A stretch of DNA of 64,000 bases from Plicaturopsis crispa FD-325 SS-3. Lineage: Eukaryota; Basidiomycota; Agaricomycetes; Amylocorticiales; Amylocorticiaceae. Below the pieces are notes generated by a model, which worked only from the letters and a program-made list of their open reading frames with translations, was not told the origin of the DNA and did no database searches. The stretch spans positions 3,040-67,039 of the forward strand of contig KN832568.1 in NCBI GenBank assembly GCA_000827205.1. Reading direction: 5' to 3'. Of this stretch, positions 20,798-32,544 are shown piece by piece; position 1 is the first letter of the stretch, and each line of letters opens with the position of its first letter. The translations under genes and the position numbers were made by a program.

Positions 20798-23700
20798 TTA
20801 GCACGTAGCGCCACTCAGAATAATAAACAGTACAGACCTGTAGGCTTCGCTATGCAGATAAATGTCCTTGCAAACGCTTTTGCCCCGCGCGATGTTCATT
20901 TGACACTCGGCCACAGCATTGCGAACATCCAGTGTCATGGAGTCTGGTCCACATGCTAGCGACAAAAAGTGAGTAGGCGTCTCATTGCTCAAGGCCCGAG
21001 AAGATAATTTGACTCACAAGCAATTCCGACAGACGCACTCTCAGCTGTGCATGAGGCCTTCACCAAGGTAACCAGGTCGGGCCGGCCAGAGTGGATGGTT
21101 AATACCTCGGACTCTTTGTCACCGACGGGAGATCCAGGACGAGAAAGCTGGCCAGTGACGTAGATGGAGATGTCAACGGTTCCCGAGGGCGCGGTCTTCA
21201 GCACGCTGGTTAGTGCATCTTCGAACCACGTACGCGAGCCTACGGAGAACGATCAGGTACGCGGTGTGCAAATGGAAGGAATTGCGGACTTGGTTGGGTG
21301 ATAGCCCACACTACTTCGATATGCTTGCACGGTGTGTCATCGCCCATCCCACGGACAAGGTCCTGCAAGACTGGAAGGACGAAGCTGAAGCCTATAACGA
21401 TACCTTTGATCAGCCTACTGCGTCGGAGCGAGGAGAATATCCAAGCACTTACCGCTCCCGCCTGCTATCAGCAAGACCTTCTCGTATCGGCTCAGCGGCA
21501 CTGCCAGGCCACCGTACGGCCCATCAAGCAGGACGCGCGACGACTTTCCGGTGAGAGCAAACGTCGCCAGCCGCGCAGTGATCCCGTCATGCACCCGGAG
21601 ATACACCTCAAGGCCCTCGGATGGCAGCGACACCACCGAGAAAGGGTGCGACGTAAAGCCGTGTACGCCTAGCGCCAGAAAACGAATGAAGTAGTGCTGG
21701 CCTGGGTGCCAGGTGAGCTTTGTGGGGATGGAGACCTTTACCATGCGTTCGGGCAGGGTCTCGAAGGTAGCAATATGCACGCCATTGACAGCGACACGTC
21801 CGAGGCGGACGAACAATGACAATCCGTATATCACGGCAAGTGCTAAAAAGTAATCCCTATAATAATTATGAGCGTGTTGCGTAGCCAATCGGTGGTAACA
21901 GAACGCACCAAGAGGTGAGGGTGTAGCCTACATGAACGAACAAGGCCGCAACAAATAATCCGGCTGCACTGCACAGCCGGCATTAATACTAAAAAAGGAG
22001 GAGAACATGAGTTTGGGGCCCACGTACATAAAATGCAACCTGAGGATGCAATATCAGTCAACGTATATATAATGTACACGCCCAGACGCACTTTTTGAAT
22101 GTCTCATAGTAGCGGCTCCTTGAAAGTGCGCTATCGTTTAGCTTTCATACATGGTATCCGAGACGATAAGCGCACCGTATAGGACCCCAGGACATTACGA
22201 CGAGCCATGTCTAGCGCCAGATAATACCGTCAATGCAATTCATGACGCCGTTATCCAACCACCTCACACACCTGTGCAATTAACGCAACAATGCCAGTCC
22301 AGTAGAAGGAGGTCGTCCTCCACTCTGATTGCATATCCTTCTTCTTGTGGATATGGTACACGATGAACGGGAAGGTATGCAGCAGCGACGTGATATCTAG
22401 AGCAAACCAAATTTTATCAGTACGACGATGGCAATACGTTCTTTCATGGTGTACTAGCAGGGACCCGTGCTACGCCACGGGTTTCTACAGTTAACAAATG
22501 CAATGCGAGTCGCGCGTACATTGTAACTATGTATACGGTGAATTCTAAGTTTCTAACTTGACAAAAACATTCAAATTCGTCTCGAATGGGCCCCTTCGCC
22601 GCCCGACCTTTGGTCGGTCGGGCTCAGGGGCCCATCCTGTTCCAACGTAAGCTGCCTTACGGGTATGACAGCATGTGAGTCGCGACATTGTAAGCATCCG
22701 ATTGCACATGGAAAAAGTTGAGGTGCCCATACCGTATCGCTCATGCGCATCGTCTGACCCAAAGTTCCCTGAGCCTGGAACCGGAGTACCTGCCGATGCA
22801 CAGTCAACTATCCTCGTTCTCCCCATGGTCGTTAAATGCGAGGCAGCGGCTTCAACAAATCGTGAGACGCATGTCCTTGCCGCGTCCTGCGGAAGTGCGC
22901 CCCCGCGTTGACAACAGTCGCTAGTGGATGGTTCGGGCATTCCGATTTCTCGTGTACCGCCCGTGCCAATGTGTCCCGTCACGGTTGGGGGCATGATCCC
23001 TGGGCCCGTCGTCTTGTAAATAAGAGTACTGGCGGTGGCGCTTTCGAGAAAATCCCGCTACCCGTGGCGCGACGTTTCCGGGGCCCGAGGTCTCCGTTGC
23101 CTGAACGCAAGCCAACGCGCGCGGCAGAAATCGAGACAACAATGTTTGACCTGAGAGCGAGGTGCCAATGCGTACCCATCGCAGTATCCGAGTCCGCCGT
23201 CTTCAAATGCTGGTTAGATGATGGCTTCGAGAAATTTCAAGACGCACGTCCTCCCGAGCAACCACCGCGTGCCCGTTGGCCGCTAGTGGATGGGCCATTA
23301 TCCAGGTATCTCGTGTGCCGCTGAACACCCGTGCCAGGCTCGTAGAACGCGTCGCGTCGTGTCAGTCATGTTCGGTAAATTGTTGCAGTGGGCATCTTGG
23401 GGCGCTGTCGTCCGTCCTTCGAGAAACTTCGAGGCGCACGTCCTCCAGCAGTGCGCCCCCGCGTTGCTGTCAGCCGCTAGTGCCATGCAGATTTGCGTGT
23501 GCCGCTTAATACCCAGGTCGAGTGCGTCGAATGCGTCCGAGTCGCGTCGCGTCCCGTGGATCGTGTCCAAATCGATGGTGGGCATCCCATGGCCAGTCGT
23601 CTGTAAGAATCGGCGGGGCCTTCGAGAGAGATCCGTAGACCGTGGTGCAAAAAGTTCCGGCTGGTGTCAGTGACCGTGGCCTGAGCGTAAGTTGGCGCAT

Positions 23701-24856
23701 AGCCCTCAGAGTCTGAATGCGTCGCGTCGAGTGGGTCGCGTCCAAGTCGGGGATGGGCATCTGGCACGCCAGCGGGCCTGTCATCTATAAATGCTGGCAG
23801 CATCTTCGAGAAAATTCGACAAACCGTGGCGTACCGTCTTCCGCATTCGACGTCCTCGTCGCCTGAGAGCAAGCTGATCGTTCAAGAAATTTCGAGACGC
23901 GTATCGCGTCCTCAGAGTCACATTAAATTTGCGCGGCTGCACGACGATGTCCGGCACCGGCTACATATTCCGGTCCGGTTTGTCTAGCCAATCAGAATGT
24001 CCGTTTGTGTATGTCTACTCTCTTTTGTAGAAGAGATATGGACTAACACATGACCCATGCTGACCAGCGATGATAAACCTGCAGCTTTTCATGCGAGACG
24101 CCAGTCAGAATGCCAACGAGGTTGAACTTTGGCGCGAATGCCCTGCGCGAAAGAAATATAAGCTCAGGGAGTAATCGGCGACGGACGGGGGCGTACATCA
24201 TGAAGGGCAGAATCGCAAGAGATATCCAGCCGGTCCTGACGAAAAGGAATGGAGGGCTGTTCCCCATGCCCGAGGCAGGCCAATAATACGGGTGTGTCCC
24301 AAAACTCAGCGCTGGAAAGGGCACCGTCAACTTGCTAACGAGCTCCGTATGACTTTAGGGAGGGGAAGTTCATACCCATAGCAAATACGAAAATGCCGAG
24401 CACGAGTACCAAGGGTCCCAAAGGCGGCGTGTACCATCCAAAGCGACGCACATAGAACTGCCTAGCGGTGAAGAATCTCACCGCTGCCGCTCCTCTTCCA
24501 AAGAGAGACGGAGACCGCGCAGCTCTACATTCGGAGGCTTAGTTTTCGACCGTTAAATATCGTATGCCGACAAACTTTGCATTTCTACGGCTGCGGTAGA
24601 GGGAGATGAGATTGCTCAAGGCAAAAAGGGCAATCCCTGCGCAGAAGAAGTAGACGGTAGACAGGGCGTAATCCCAGTCTGCAGTGTACCACTGTGCGAC
24701 GCTGTGAGCAGCTGAATTCCGGGAAAAAGTCCAAAAAACACGTACGTTCCTCCATCTGGTCTGTATCAACGCTACCTGGTACTCAGTGAGTCCTGTAGGG
24801 GGTGAGCGCACGCGCGATGAGTGCCAAAGAACGGGTTGGTCGAGCCAGACTACCAT
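20798..24856 (-). CDS. Ferric reductase-like transmembrane protein
   Basis: Read on the minus strand, exons join in phase into a FRE/NOX-type protein of about 500-550 residues that would pass electrons from NADPH via FAD and haem to extracellular iron. Landmarks: QWYTADWDYALSTVYFF, FVRTGWISLAIL, GILTGVSHEKLQVYHRW (haem-binding His region), ITSLLHTFPFIVYHIH (second His region), LFVHVGYTLTSWDYF, the FAD-site HPGQHYFIRF and HGFTSHPFSVVS, the nucleotide-binding GPYGG and LLIAGGSG, and a terminal CGPDSM..VAEC segment. One intron (22397-24047) is 1651 bp and is filled by satellite-like repeats, but its GTTAGT donor and CTAG acceptor preserve the frame (WVM-Y-ITSLLH). The start at 24856 and the last few residues are uncertain. 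Confidence 0.8.
22560..23910. repeat. Degenerate satellite, unit about 190 bp, inside a ferric reductase intron
   Basis: About five to six imperfect copies follow each other, recognisable by a GGGCATC.. start, a GTCGTCTGTAA-like stretch and TTCGAGAAA-like cores; copies begin near 22795, 22975, 23165, 23385, 23575 and 23750. Two positions share CCGCTAGTGGATGG or close variants (near 22917 and 23280). Spacing varies from about 175 to 220 bp. The block begins with an imperfect hairpin (about 22585-22640, GGGCCCC / GGGGCCC arms with CCGACC / GGTCGG inside). It has no coding potential. It accounts for nearly all of the extra length of the host intron. Confidence 0.65.
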
Positions 24857-26086
24857 GTTGAAACGCAGGTGCAGCACGAATCGGAGCAAGAGTAGGGATT
24901 CAAAAGGGGGAATTTATAGGCCAGAAAGACACCATACATGCACCGTATTCTACGATGCTACAGCGCCTGTAAAAAAGGCGTTACGAGGTCCTGTAGGCCC
25001 TCTGGCACCCTCCGGGACGCTGCAATAGGAATGCGTGCGCCATGGCATTCAGCATTCCTTGGCAATATGCACGACACGCACCACGGTGAGTTAGAAATGG
25101 GTGTTTCGAGGGCCTGAAGACCCTCTGGCACCCTGTCCGATGTGCCCCAACGTTGCAGTGGGAATGCGCGGGCCATCGCGTGCAACACTCCCCAGGAAGA
25201 TAAGCGGGATAAACCGTAGCGAGCAACGCATGACAGAGGAACGAAGACGTGACTGGTCGAGGGGAGCACCAGAAGCCTTCCATTCGATGTCATTTGTTCT
25301 TCCAGAACAGACGGCATCTTGAACTCGGCCGCAAATTCTAGGATTTTGGGGTGACGCTGCGGGAGAGACCGGGAGCGCTGCTCGGGCGCCAAGGATATCG
25401 TCGGCCGACAAGGAATCTCGGGCGGAAAGAGAGGGCAACGTACCACCCCGGCAGGAGAACAGGTGGTCACGACGGATGGCGATTGTAGTCGTTGAGCTAC
25501 GGAAATGTCGAGTGCTCACTCACGAGTAAGATGGGTGACCCAAAGAGGTTAGTCATCGTTACCCAGCAACGAATGGGAAACGAGTTTTGGTGAAGCAGGA
25601 GAGGCGTAGGACAGTGCCCAGTGACCTCGACTGTGAACACCTGAAGGTGCCGGTGGTCCTGACGAAAGACGGTTACACATCATGAGCCGTTTGAGTGCTG
25701 GATCCGCTAAAGTAGCGTGAGAGTATAGGGCTGAGGAGCGAGGTGCACAGAGAAAGGGAACAATCCACGTAGACGGTGGAGGCGACAGGGCATGGGGGCA
25801 TGTAAGGAGGATACGCGCGAGCCTTTTTTTGCGATGCGAGTTTATATACGATCGGGGAACGCTGCCGGCCGGATGCGGCATTTTAGCCGGCGACATTTCC
25901 TCTGAGGCATTTCTGCCCAGCTTTGATTCTAAACTCTACTTACAAGCAACCTACTTATGATGTTGACAGGATGTATCTGCGGCGCTGCTCGAAGGACCGT
26001 ACAAGGATGCGCGGCTATCGATGGCCATTACAACAGCTAAGAATCTTGCGGTAAAGAGCGCCCCCAAAGTCCACACCTGCCAGTGC
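24857..26086. other. Unresolved region with a diverged direct duplication
   Basis: No gene is recognised over 1.2 kb. A unit of about 130 bp occurs twice side by side (about 24969-25080 and 25098-25210), sharing CCCTCTGGCACCCT, a TGCA(A/G)T.GGAATGCG core and CCAT.GC; the copies are well diverged. On the minus strand an open frame of 170 codons spans both, but related peptide stretches of the two copies fall in different frames, which argues against a working protein. Upstream promoter elements for the ferric reductase must lie at the left part. Confidence 0.4.
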
Positions 26087-26854
26087 TCACTTCGTCTGTG
26101 GACTCCCCAGTAACGCGTTCGTTCTCTCTCTTAGACCGCCCTCCCAATCGTCCCAGCACACCGCTAGGAGTGCGGTGTTCCGACCCTTGGCACGTACTGG
26201 GTCATCCTTTCTCGTCTCGTTTCCCTCCTTTCCTTCCGCCAACACGCTGTTCCATCTCATAGTCCCCTCGTATCTCAACCCCGCCTTCTGTGCTAGTTTG
26301 ATCGACGCTATGTTCTTCTCGTTGGTATGCCAGTATGCACGTCTGAGTCCAAGACCTCCGGCACTCGGAAGATCGAGGCAGTAACACAGCAAGAGCCCAA
26401 TCGCATGCGTCGAGATGCCAGTGCCTCTGAACTCGGGGAGCACCACCACCGGCCCTATCTCTGTGGCTAGGTTATGCGCTGAGATGTCTAGAAGGCCGAA
26501 ATAGCCAGCATAACTTCCTCCAAGTTCTGGGTGGCGCGGATCTGGCTTTGTCTTGTCGATCGCCGCGAACAGGATACAATTCGGGTTGCGCCTGATATAG
26601 TTCTCCGTCAGACGCTTGAAGCTGTCGCCGGAAAGATCAATGGATATCCAGCGGTACAGCTCCTCCTCGTATCCCTTGACGGCCTCGTCATGAACGTGGC
26701 CATGGATTGACGGTATGAAGGGCGTGAGACGGACGCGGTCGGATTCGAGGTGAAGAGGGAGAGGGAAGGCGTAATTGATGTCGTAGGGATCGGGACTCGG
26801 GGTGAGTGCAGTGTCTACCGGTATTGGCGGCTGGTACAAGTTGACGAACGACAT
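26087..26854 (-). CDS. GNAT-family N-acetyltransferase
   Basis: A single uninterrupted exon encodes 255 residues, unusual here because nearly all neighbours have introns. The acetyl-CoA binding motif is visible as VVVLPEFRGTGISTHAIGLL (about residues 137-156), preceded by the strand GYFGLLDI and followed by AYWHTNEKNIASIKLAQKAG, a pattern of the RimJ/RimL-like GNAT branch. It should move an acetyl group from acetyl-CoA to an amine; the acceptor (protein N-terminus, polyamine or small molecule) cannot be read. No signal or membrane segment. Start: the ATG at 26854 gives the full N-terminal part (MSFVNLYQPPIPV). Confidence 0.85.
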   Translation of the reverse strand: MSFVNLYQPPIPVDTALTPSPDPYDINYAFPLPLHLESDRVRLTPFIPSIHGHVHDEAVKGYEEELYRWISIDLSGDSFKRLTENYIRRNPNCILFAAIDKTKPDPRHPELGGSYAGYFGLLDISAHNLATEIGPVVVLPEFRGTGISTHAIGLLLCYCLDLPSAGGLGLRRAYWHTNEKNIASIKLAQKAGLRYEGTMRWNSVLAEGKEGNETRKDDPVRAKGRNTALLAVCWDDWEGGLRERTNALLGSPQTK

Positions 26855-28459
26855 GCCGATTTATGAGGGACGTTGAACGTTGAACCCTGGTTGAACCACA
26901 CTCTCTGCACGTTGGTACGTTGTTTATTTCACTCGGTGGGAAATGATTGCGAGTGACTCAAACGGCTTCGGGCATCAGTTCCAGCACATTGTCATGTATA
27001 CTTACTCATTGCTGAGTCGACCAAGAGTCGGATCGGCAGACATCCCTTCAAATGGAAAATGCCGGATATGCTTCATTCGTGCACAAGAGGCCTGTAAAAA
27101 GTACTTACTTTTGTGGTGCTCTCGAATCTCGAGACTCTTGTCGAGCTCGGTGGCGCCAACGCCAGGTTGGTTCCAAGAAGTGCCGAGCCAAACGCGCTAC
27201 TAGTACGTTCCATAATGAAGTGAGTGTCCGAGCTAGTGTTTGCCTGCAGCTGAATCTTCTAACGCCATGCCTATAGGGATATGAGCACACTGGCATCATA
27301 TGAAACGATATGGAATCCGTGGATGAAATTGGAGGCATGATCTCGCCTATTGACGAGGTCCCCATTCTCAGCCACTTCAGAGTCGCAGCTCGGCATCGCT
27401 AACTGCATACAGGCAGGCAACAAATCCTGTTGGAAGTGGGTGTTCCGGTACTTATATGCGGGCAGGATGTGCGTATATGAAGCCGTCCTGCCGTCGATGA
27501 AGAAGGGTCGATGCCGAATATCCGTGGTGCCCCTGCGATCTCATAGGGGTGGCCACTTGTGCAGCCAGAGAAGCTCGGCTTGAGGAGGTACGTCGTATCT
27601 GTCAGCCGGCCTGCTGACCTCGGTCCTGAATTCAAAGGCGCTCGTTCAACCGTCATAGCGGTACTGCTGCTCACCGGTGAGTGGTTTACTCCGAGTCAAC
27701 GTCTCTGGTTTCTGATTGTGTGCATCTAGTATACGGAGTTGCGCAGTGTGCGCAGTAGATAGTACTAAACGCCAAATGGCGATGCGCTACGCCCGAGCGA
27801 CACTTGTATCTCGAAGATCGGAACGCTGAATACTGGCCAATAGCAATCCTCAGTAAATCTCTTTCGGTGCGATATGGACATGATAGCTTTAGAGGCGCGT
27901 GGACTCTGATGTTCCAGAATATGTGCACTGCCGCGCGTAAGTGATTGGCTGTCTATCCCGTGCTCACTGGATCCATCCGAAAGCTTTTACATGCATACTG
28001 CCTAGGCCAACTGGTTGACCAGATGGATTTAAAACAAGTACTTCGAGGTTCGTCCAACCACTATCTTACAACATCTGCCGTTCATCTCGCCGATGACAAC
28101 TCACTCGGTCGTTTGGCGGATATTTCGCAGTGCTTGTATGTCACGGTTACAAAACCAACCGTGTCTACGCCACTTGACCATCCGCGAGCCATGATTGGTA
28201 CGTACAGTCAATGCTCTCGGGTTTTACAAGGACCTGAATGCGGTCCCACAGGATGTCTATCTTCCGACCGCATCGCAGGAGTACATGCCCAAATTATGCC
28301 GACCTTCCAAGAACGTCTTCGCTGATCTATATACTGCATTGCCCGCCGGATTGTGGGGGCGGTTATCGTTATTCGCTTCAGCTATCCCCCGACATACGAG
28401 CGCTAGTTCGCGTGTTATAAAGTATGTCTAGGTAATAACTTGGACACTCATACTATTCG
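26855..28459. other. Unresolved region, possible decayed or undetected gene
   Basis: Short plus-strand open stretches (about 27010-27200, 27400-27660, 27990-28190 and 28195-28430) have protein-like composition and some plausible GT/AG sites between them, but I could not join them into one frame or link them to a family. They could be exons of an unknown gene, 5' exons of the EF-hand gene, or relics. The last 100 bp or so should hold part of the EF-hand promoter if my start for that gene is right. Confidence 0.35.
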
Positions 28460-31400
28460 ATGGCCTCATCAAAAGAATCGCACATGTCTCTCACCGAACG
28501 CATCTGCAAGTGCCCAACTCAGCTGCGGAGTAGCTAATACATCCTGACTTCGACATGCTCCAGTGCGGTTGGATGGACCCACACAAACATCGTTGCATGT
28601 CGCTGAAGAACGGATCAGCAAGATATGTGCGTAGTTTCTGTCGCTCTTGTATGGCAGGTATCTCGGCAAGTTTGCTGACCCTACATCTGGGACCGTAGCC
28701 GAAGGCGAGGATAAAGGTTCGAAGAAGGCCGCCAAAGAAATCGTGTGCGCCGCAAATCAAGTTTTTGCTGTTCTCGAAATCGTCGCCAAAGTCTACCCAC
28801 CTTGCGAGGTCTCTAATTATCCAGTCCTCGCATTACACATACGATCATTAACACCCTCACTCTCATAGGCGGCCGTAGCCATTTTCAAGGTGTGTGGATC
28901 TCGGTCAATATCTCACAAGTATTCGCATACTCATCGTTCTTTAAATCCGTCATGTCAAGGTTGTCGTCAATCTTGAATTAGGTAGGCGAGAGAACAACGA
29001 GCAAATTGCTGTTATATGTCATTCTATGGTACGTCCATATCTCATTCACCTATTCTAGATTGACTGACCTCGTTCGGGTGACATAGACTCGGATGATGTA
29101 TGTTATTCATCACCTTGCGCCAGTCATAGATCGGGAGGGCTTGGAAGAATCTATGAGAAAGTCTTTTGAAACTGAGCTCGCAGCCATGGAAGCGCTCATA
29201 AAAAAATTTGGTACGCATGGTTCAGCTTCGCACGCATCTTGACGATTTTAATTAATACCTAATTTTTGGACAGGCGAGTTTTCAAGGTGCGTGCACCTGC
29301 CGTCGCGCTCGAGACTCATCGAGACTTAATGAGCACAAATTTTAGCCTCTACTATAAACACAAACAGATCACTTGTAGGGTCACAATGCATCTTATCTTC
29401 ACAGGCTGACCTACACTTCTCCAGTTCGCCTCATATTCTCCAAGAATTACAAAGAACGCCTTGAGGGATTTTCCAAGGCGTTCCGCGAAAATAAGGAGAA
29501 ATTCGAAGTTCTGATTAGCTCCTGTACTGCTCGATCTGTTGAGGAGATCCGCGGCGATGTTAAGACCCTGTCCGAGGACGTGCACAAGGTAATTTCAATG
29601 CTTGGAGTAATGAACAAGAAGCAAAAAGGCGCGATGGACTACATCATGAAACACGGCGGTCCTGAACGCGTCGCGGAGGTAAGGACTATTTTATGTCTGT
29701 ACATTTGCGTCTTTAACTTGGGATCTCACTTTGCTGTCAGGATCATGTGCTCCTGGGCAAAGTCGCAGAGACCTTCGGCGAAACAATTGACGGTCCACTG
29801 CGAAAAGCTATCCAGGATGATTTAGAGAGTCTCCTAGAAAAGAACCGGTCAGTGCAAGGGCCAAAATCGCAAAACATCTACAATACTCAGCCTCACCGCT
29901 TTCTGTCAGAGCACACGCCGAGAGGAAAATAAAGGAGGGGGCAGCGATGGTTTTAGAGGCGATTCGAGCATCTAAGGATGCGATTTTGACCCGCGTAAGC
30001 CCTCGTCATATTTCTTCGTCATATCAGGTTTTTCTAACCAGACAAGTAGCTAGAGGCCGGACCTCATGAATTGATTGAGGATCCAGACATAAGAGAAATA
30101 TGGAAAGGTGTTGTAGCGTACTTCTCAATCATCGGAACCCATGCTTATTCTGAGTTGCGGTAGCTTCGGTCTGTCAATCTCCCCAATCACATATCCAACT
30201 TCTCGCGTTATTGATCTGACGGTGGTCTTACAGCGTTGGGGGATGAATGTTAAAAGTCGCATATTCGTCGACAGTAAGTGCCGACGCATCGTATGTGCGC
30301 AACTAGCTGAAAGATCTTGCAGCTATACACGACCACTTCTATAAGAAGTTCTGCACGGATAAGGAGGACAATGATTTTTGGACCTTGAATATCTTGTCCA
30401 AAATCGTTTGTGAGTCGTAGCCGCTGTCACAACGTTCAAAAATGGATCCGTGAAACTGACCGTTATCTTAGACCATGGTAATCTCAGCGATGCTATCGAC
30501 GACGATGGGAGCGGATTTTTATCTGTTCGCGAAGTGAACGACTTCCTCAAAGACCGTACTCGCGCTGATCTGAAATGGAGTGTCCCGCAGTGGCTGGCAT
30601 TGTATGTGGTCATTTTTTTACGTTACGCAGATGGCACTAATACTGATATATTCGAGTAGCTGGGCCGCTGGATGGATTCGAAACAACGTTTTGTAGGCAT
30701 AGGTTCAGAGCATATGCCATCGACTACACATTGATGATCACATTGCACAGGTACTGTCACCGTATAGACAGACTTTTGGATGATATCAATTTCGCCCTGG
30801 CCTCAGTACGCGAGGACAACAAGGGACATCTCAACACGAGCAATTACCTGGGCATACTCAGCTTCGTACGGCCAATCATGACGGACAGCATTGGACACGG
30901 CAACGAGATTCATTTTCCTGGACCATCTCACGAACTCCATCGCCTGCAAAGCCAATTCTCAAGGCACGAGAAGGATCGCATAGCGAGGAAGTTGTCGTCC
31001 ATGGAATGGAAACTCGAGGAGGAAGGCTCGCTCATCGAGGCACTGAGAGGCGGAAGCGACGCGACGGGTCGAAGAATTGAACTGGTAAGCCTCGTGTCCT
31101 CGCGCCCCAGAATTCTGATATAGAATGCGATGATACAGTCAATTATGTGTCTCTTGACTCTGCTGCTAGAGCATCATCGTAGCATCGCAGTGGACGCCCA
31201 AACGCACATTGTCGACGAAGACGCGTTCTGCAACATGAGACACGCATTGCTGACGGTCTTCTATGCCTTTCACTTTCGAATGGTCGATCTTGTCCTTGGC
31301 TGGAAACAGCAACGCAAGGAAATCGATCCCCAAATTTCTTGCTTTGCGGGCGGACTTTACAACGGCTGGTACGAGAGGGTCCGTACCAACTCAATTCATA

Positions 31401-31826
31401 CCGCACTCCTTTCTGCTAGCTTATCTGACCGCTGCAGATTAAAAGGCCTAATGATGCCCTAACCCAGCTGCGGAAATTATGGCATTTGGAATCAGATGCG
31501 GCGGAACATTTCCACAGCGCGGTCAGTCCAATTATCAAAGTCGAGTGTCTACACATGCACTGACTGCGAGAGGGCTCGTGTAGGTTGACCAACTCTCCGG
31601 CCAGGTCGCTTTAGTGCAGACGCAGCTGGATAGAATGGAAAGCTTGATCAGGTCCCGACTCCCCGTCGACGAAGATGACCACGAAGATAGTATGACCGAT
31701 GTGGAACCATCGCCTACCATAACGGAGTACTTCCCTGCGAGACGGGCGCGCAAGGCGACAGCCGGAGAACGCAAGCTAGATGAAGGGGATCCGGAGCATC
31801 GAGCGAAGCGCAGGCGGGAGTCATGA
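28460..31826 (+). CDS. Large EF-hand domain protein (agaricomycete family)
   Basis: About 15 or more exons join in phase into a mostly helical protein. The N-terminal region (KEIVCAANQVFAVLEIVAKV, VVVNLELGRRENNEQIAV, LYYKHKQ) matches the helical start of a large family of basidiomycete EF-hand proteins with uncertain role. A single clear calcium-binding loop, DDDGSGFLSVRE, lies at about 30496-30531. The C-terminal part has FAGGLYNGWYERIK, an acidic patch and a basic end (AKRRRES). Two exons are very short: 28869-28889 (21 nt) and 29274-29286 (13 nt). The start at 28460 is a choice: exon 28460-28509 joins 28658 in phase, but a different first exon is possible. Calcium-regulated signalling is inference. 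Confidence 0.75.
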
Positions 31827-32544
31827 AAGACAAGAGGCGATGACAGTATTCATATGGCCACAAGTACAATGTAACAGTATGCAATCGACACCTCGCAATG
31901 CACAAGCAATACACATGCATATGTTTCCAAGTCGCTTGCTTAAGCTTGCTCTTATAATATATTACACCGACTCGTTGCTTCAACGTTTCGATCTTTCAGT
32001 GCGGTTGACACCGTGGTTAACGACATTCACAACGATGTGCGTGCTACCAGTGAAAGTCCGATATATTCCACACAAAACAAATCACTATGTAAATGATACC
32101 GGACAGGAATGCGAGAGAAAACAGGGGATTATGATGAGTAGGTATAGGAGGGATGTAAATGCAATGCGCTGGTGGCCCACTCCCAACCCAGAAGGTATGT
32201 ATAATGTGTAGAAACCAAGAAAGGCATGGTCGCAGATGAAGGTTAATGACGGCGGAGAAATATGGTAGGCGGTACCTTGAAGCTAGCGCATGAGGGACCG
32301 AGAGGCAGTCGAGGATGAGCGGCGTGACGATTGGTGAGGCCATGCGGTATGGTGGGCGGATGCTGAAGCCGGCTACTTTCGATTTTACCACGAAGGATGT
32401 ATCGTCTATTCGTAGACGCCACAGCGGTCATCACGAGTGCATTGGTGTAGAAGGCGGGATCATAGGGATTTGCAGAGCTGTGCGCTGTCACGTTCCAGGT
32501 CGACCGTATGATGCTCTCTAGCAAGGGCACGAGTGATCCATTCG
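31827..32544. other. Convergent intergenic region
   Basis: About 720 bp between the 3' ends of the EF-hand and MED19 genes. The first half is AT-rich. Weak open frames on both strands are not supported. Confidence 0.4.

Noticed and set aside
22545-23872. Several 80-150 codon frames inside the ferric reductase intron
   Set aside because: They arise from the GC-rich satellite copies, do not share a frame between copies and have no family features.
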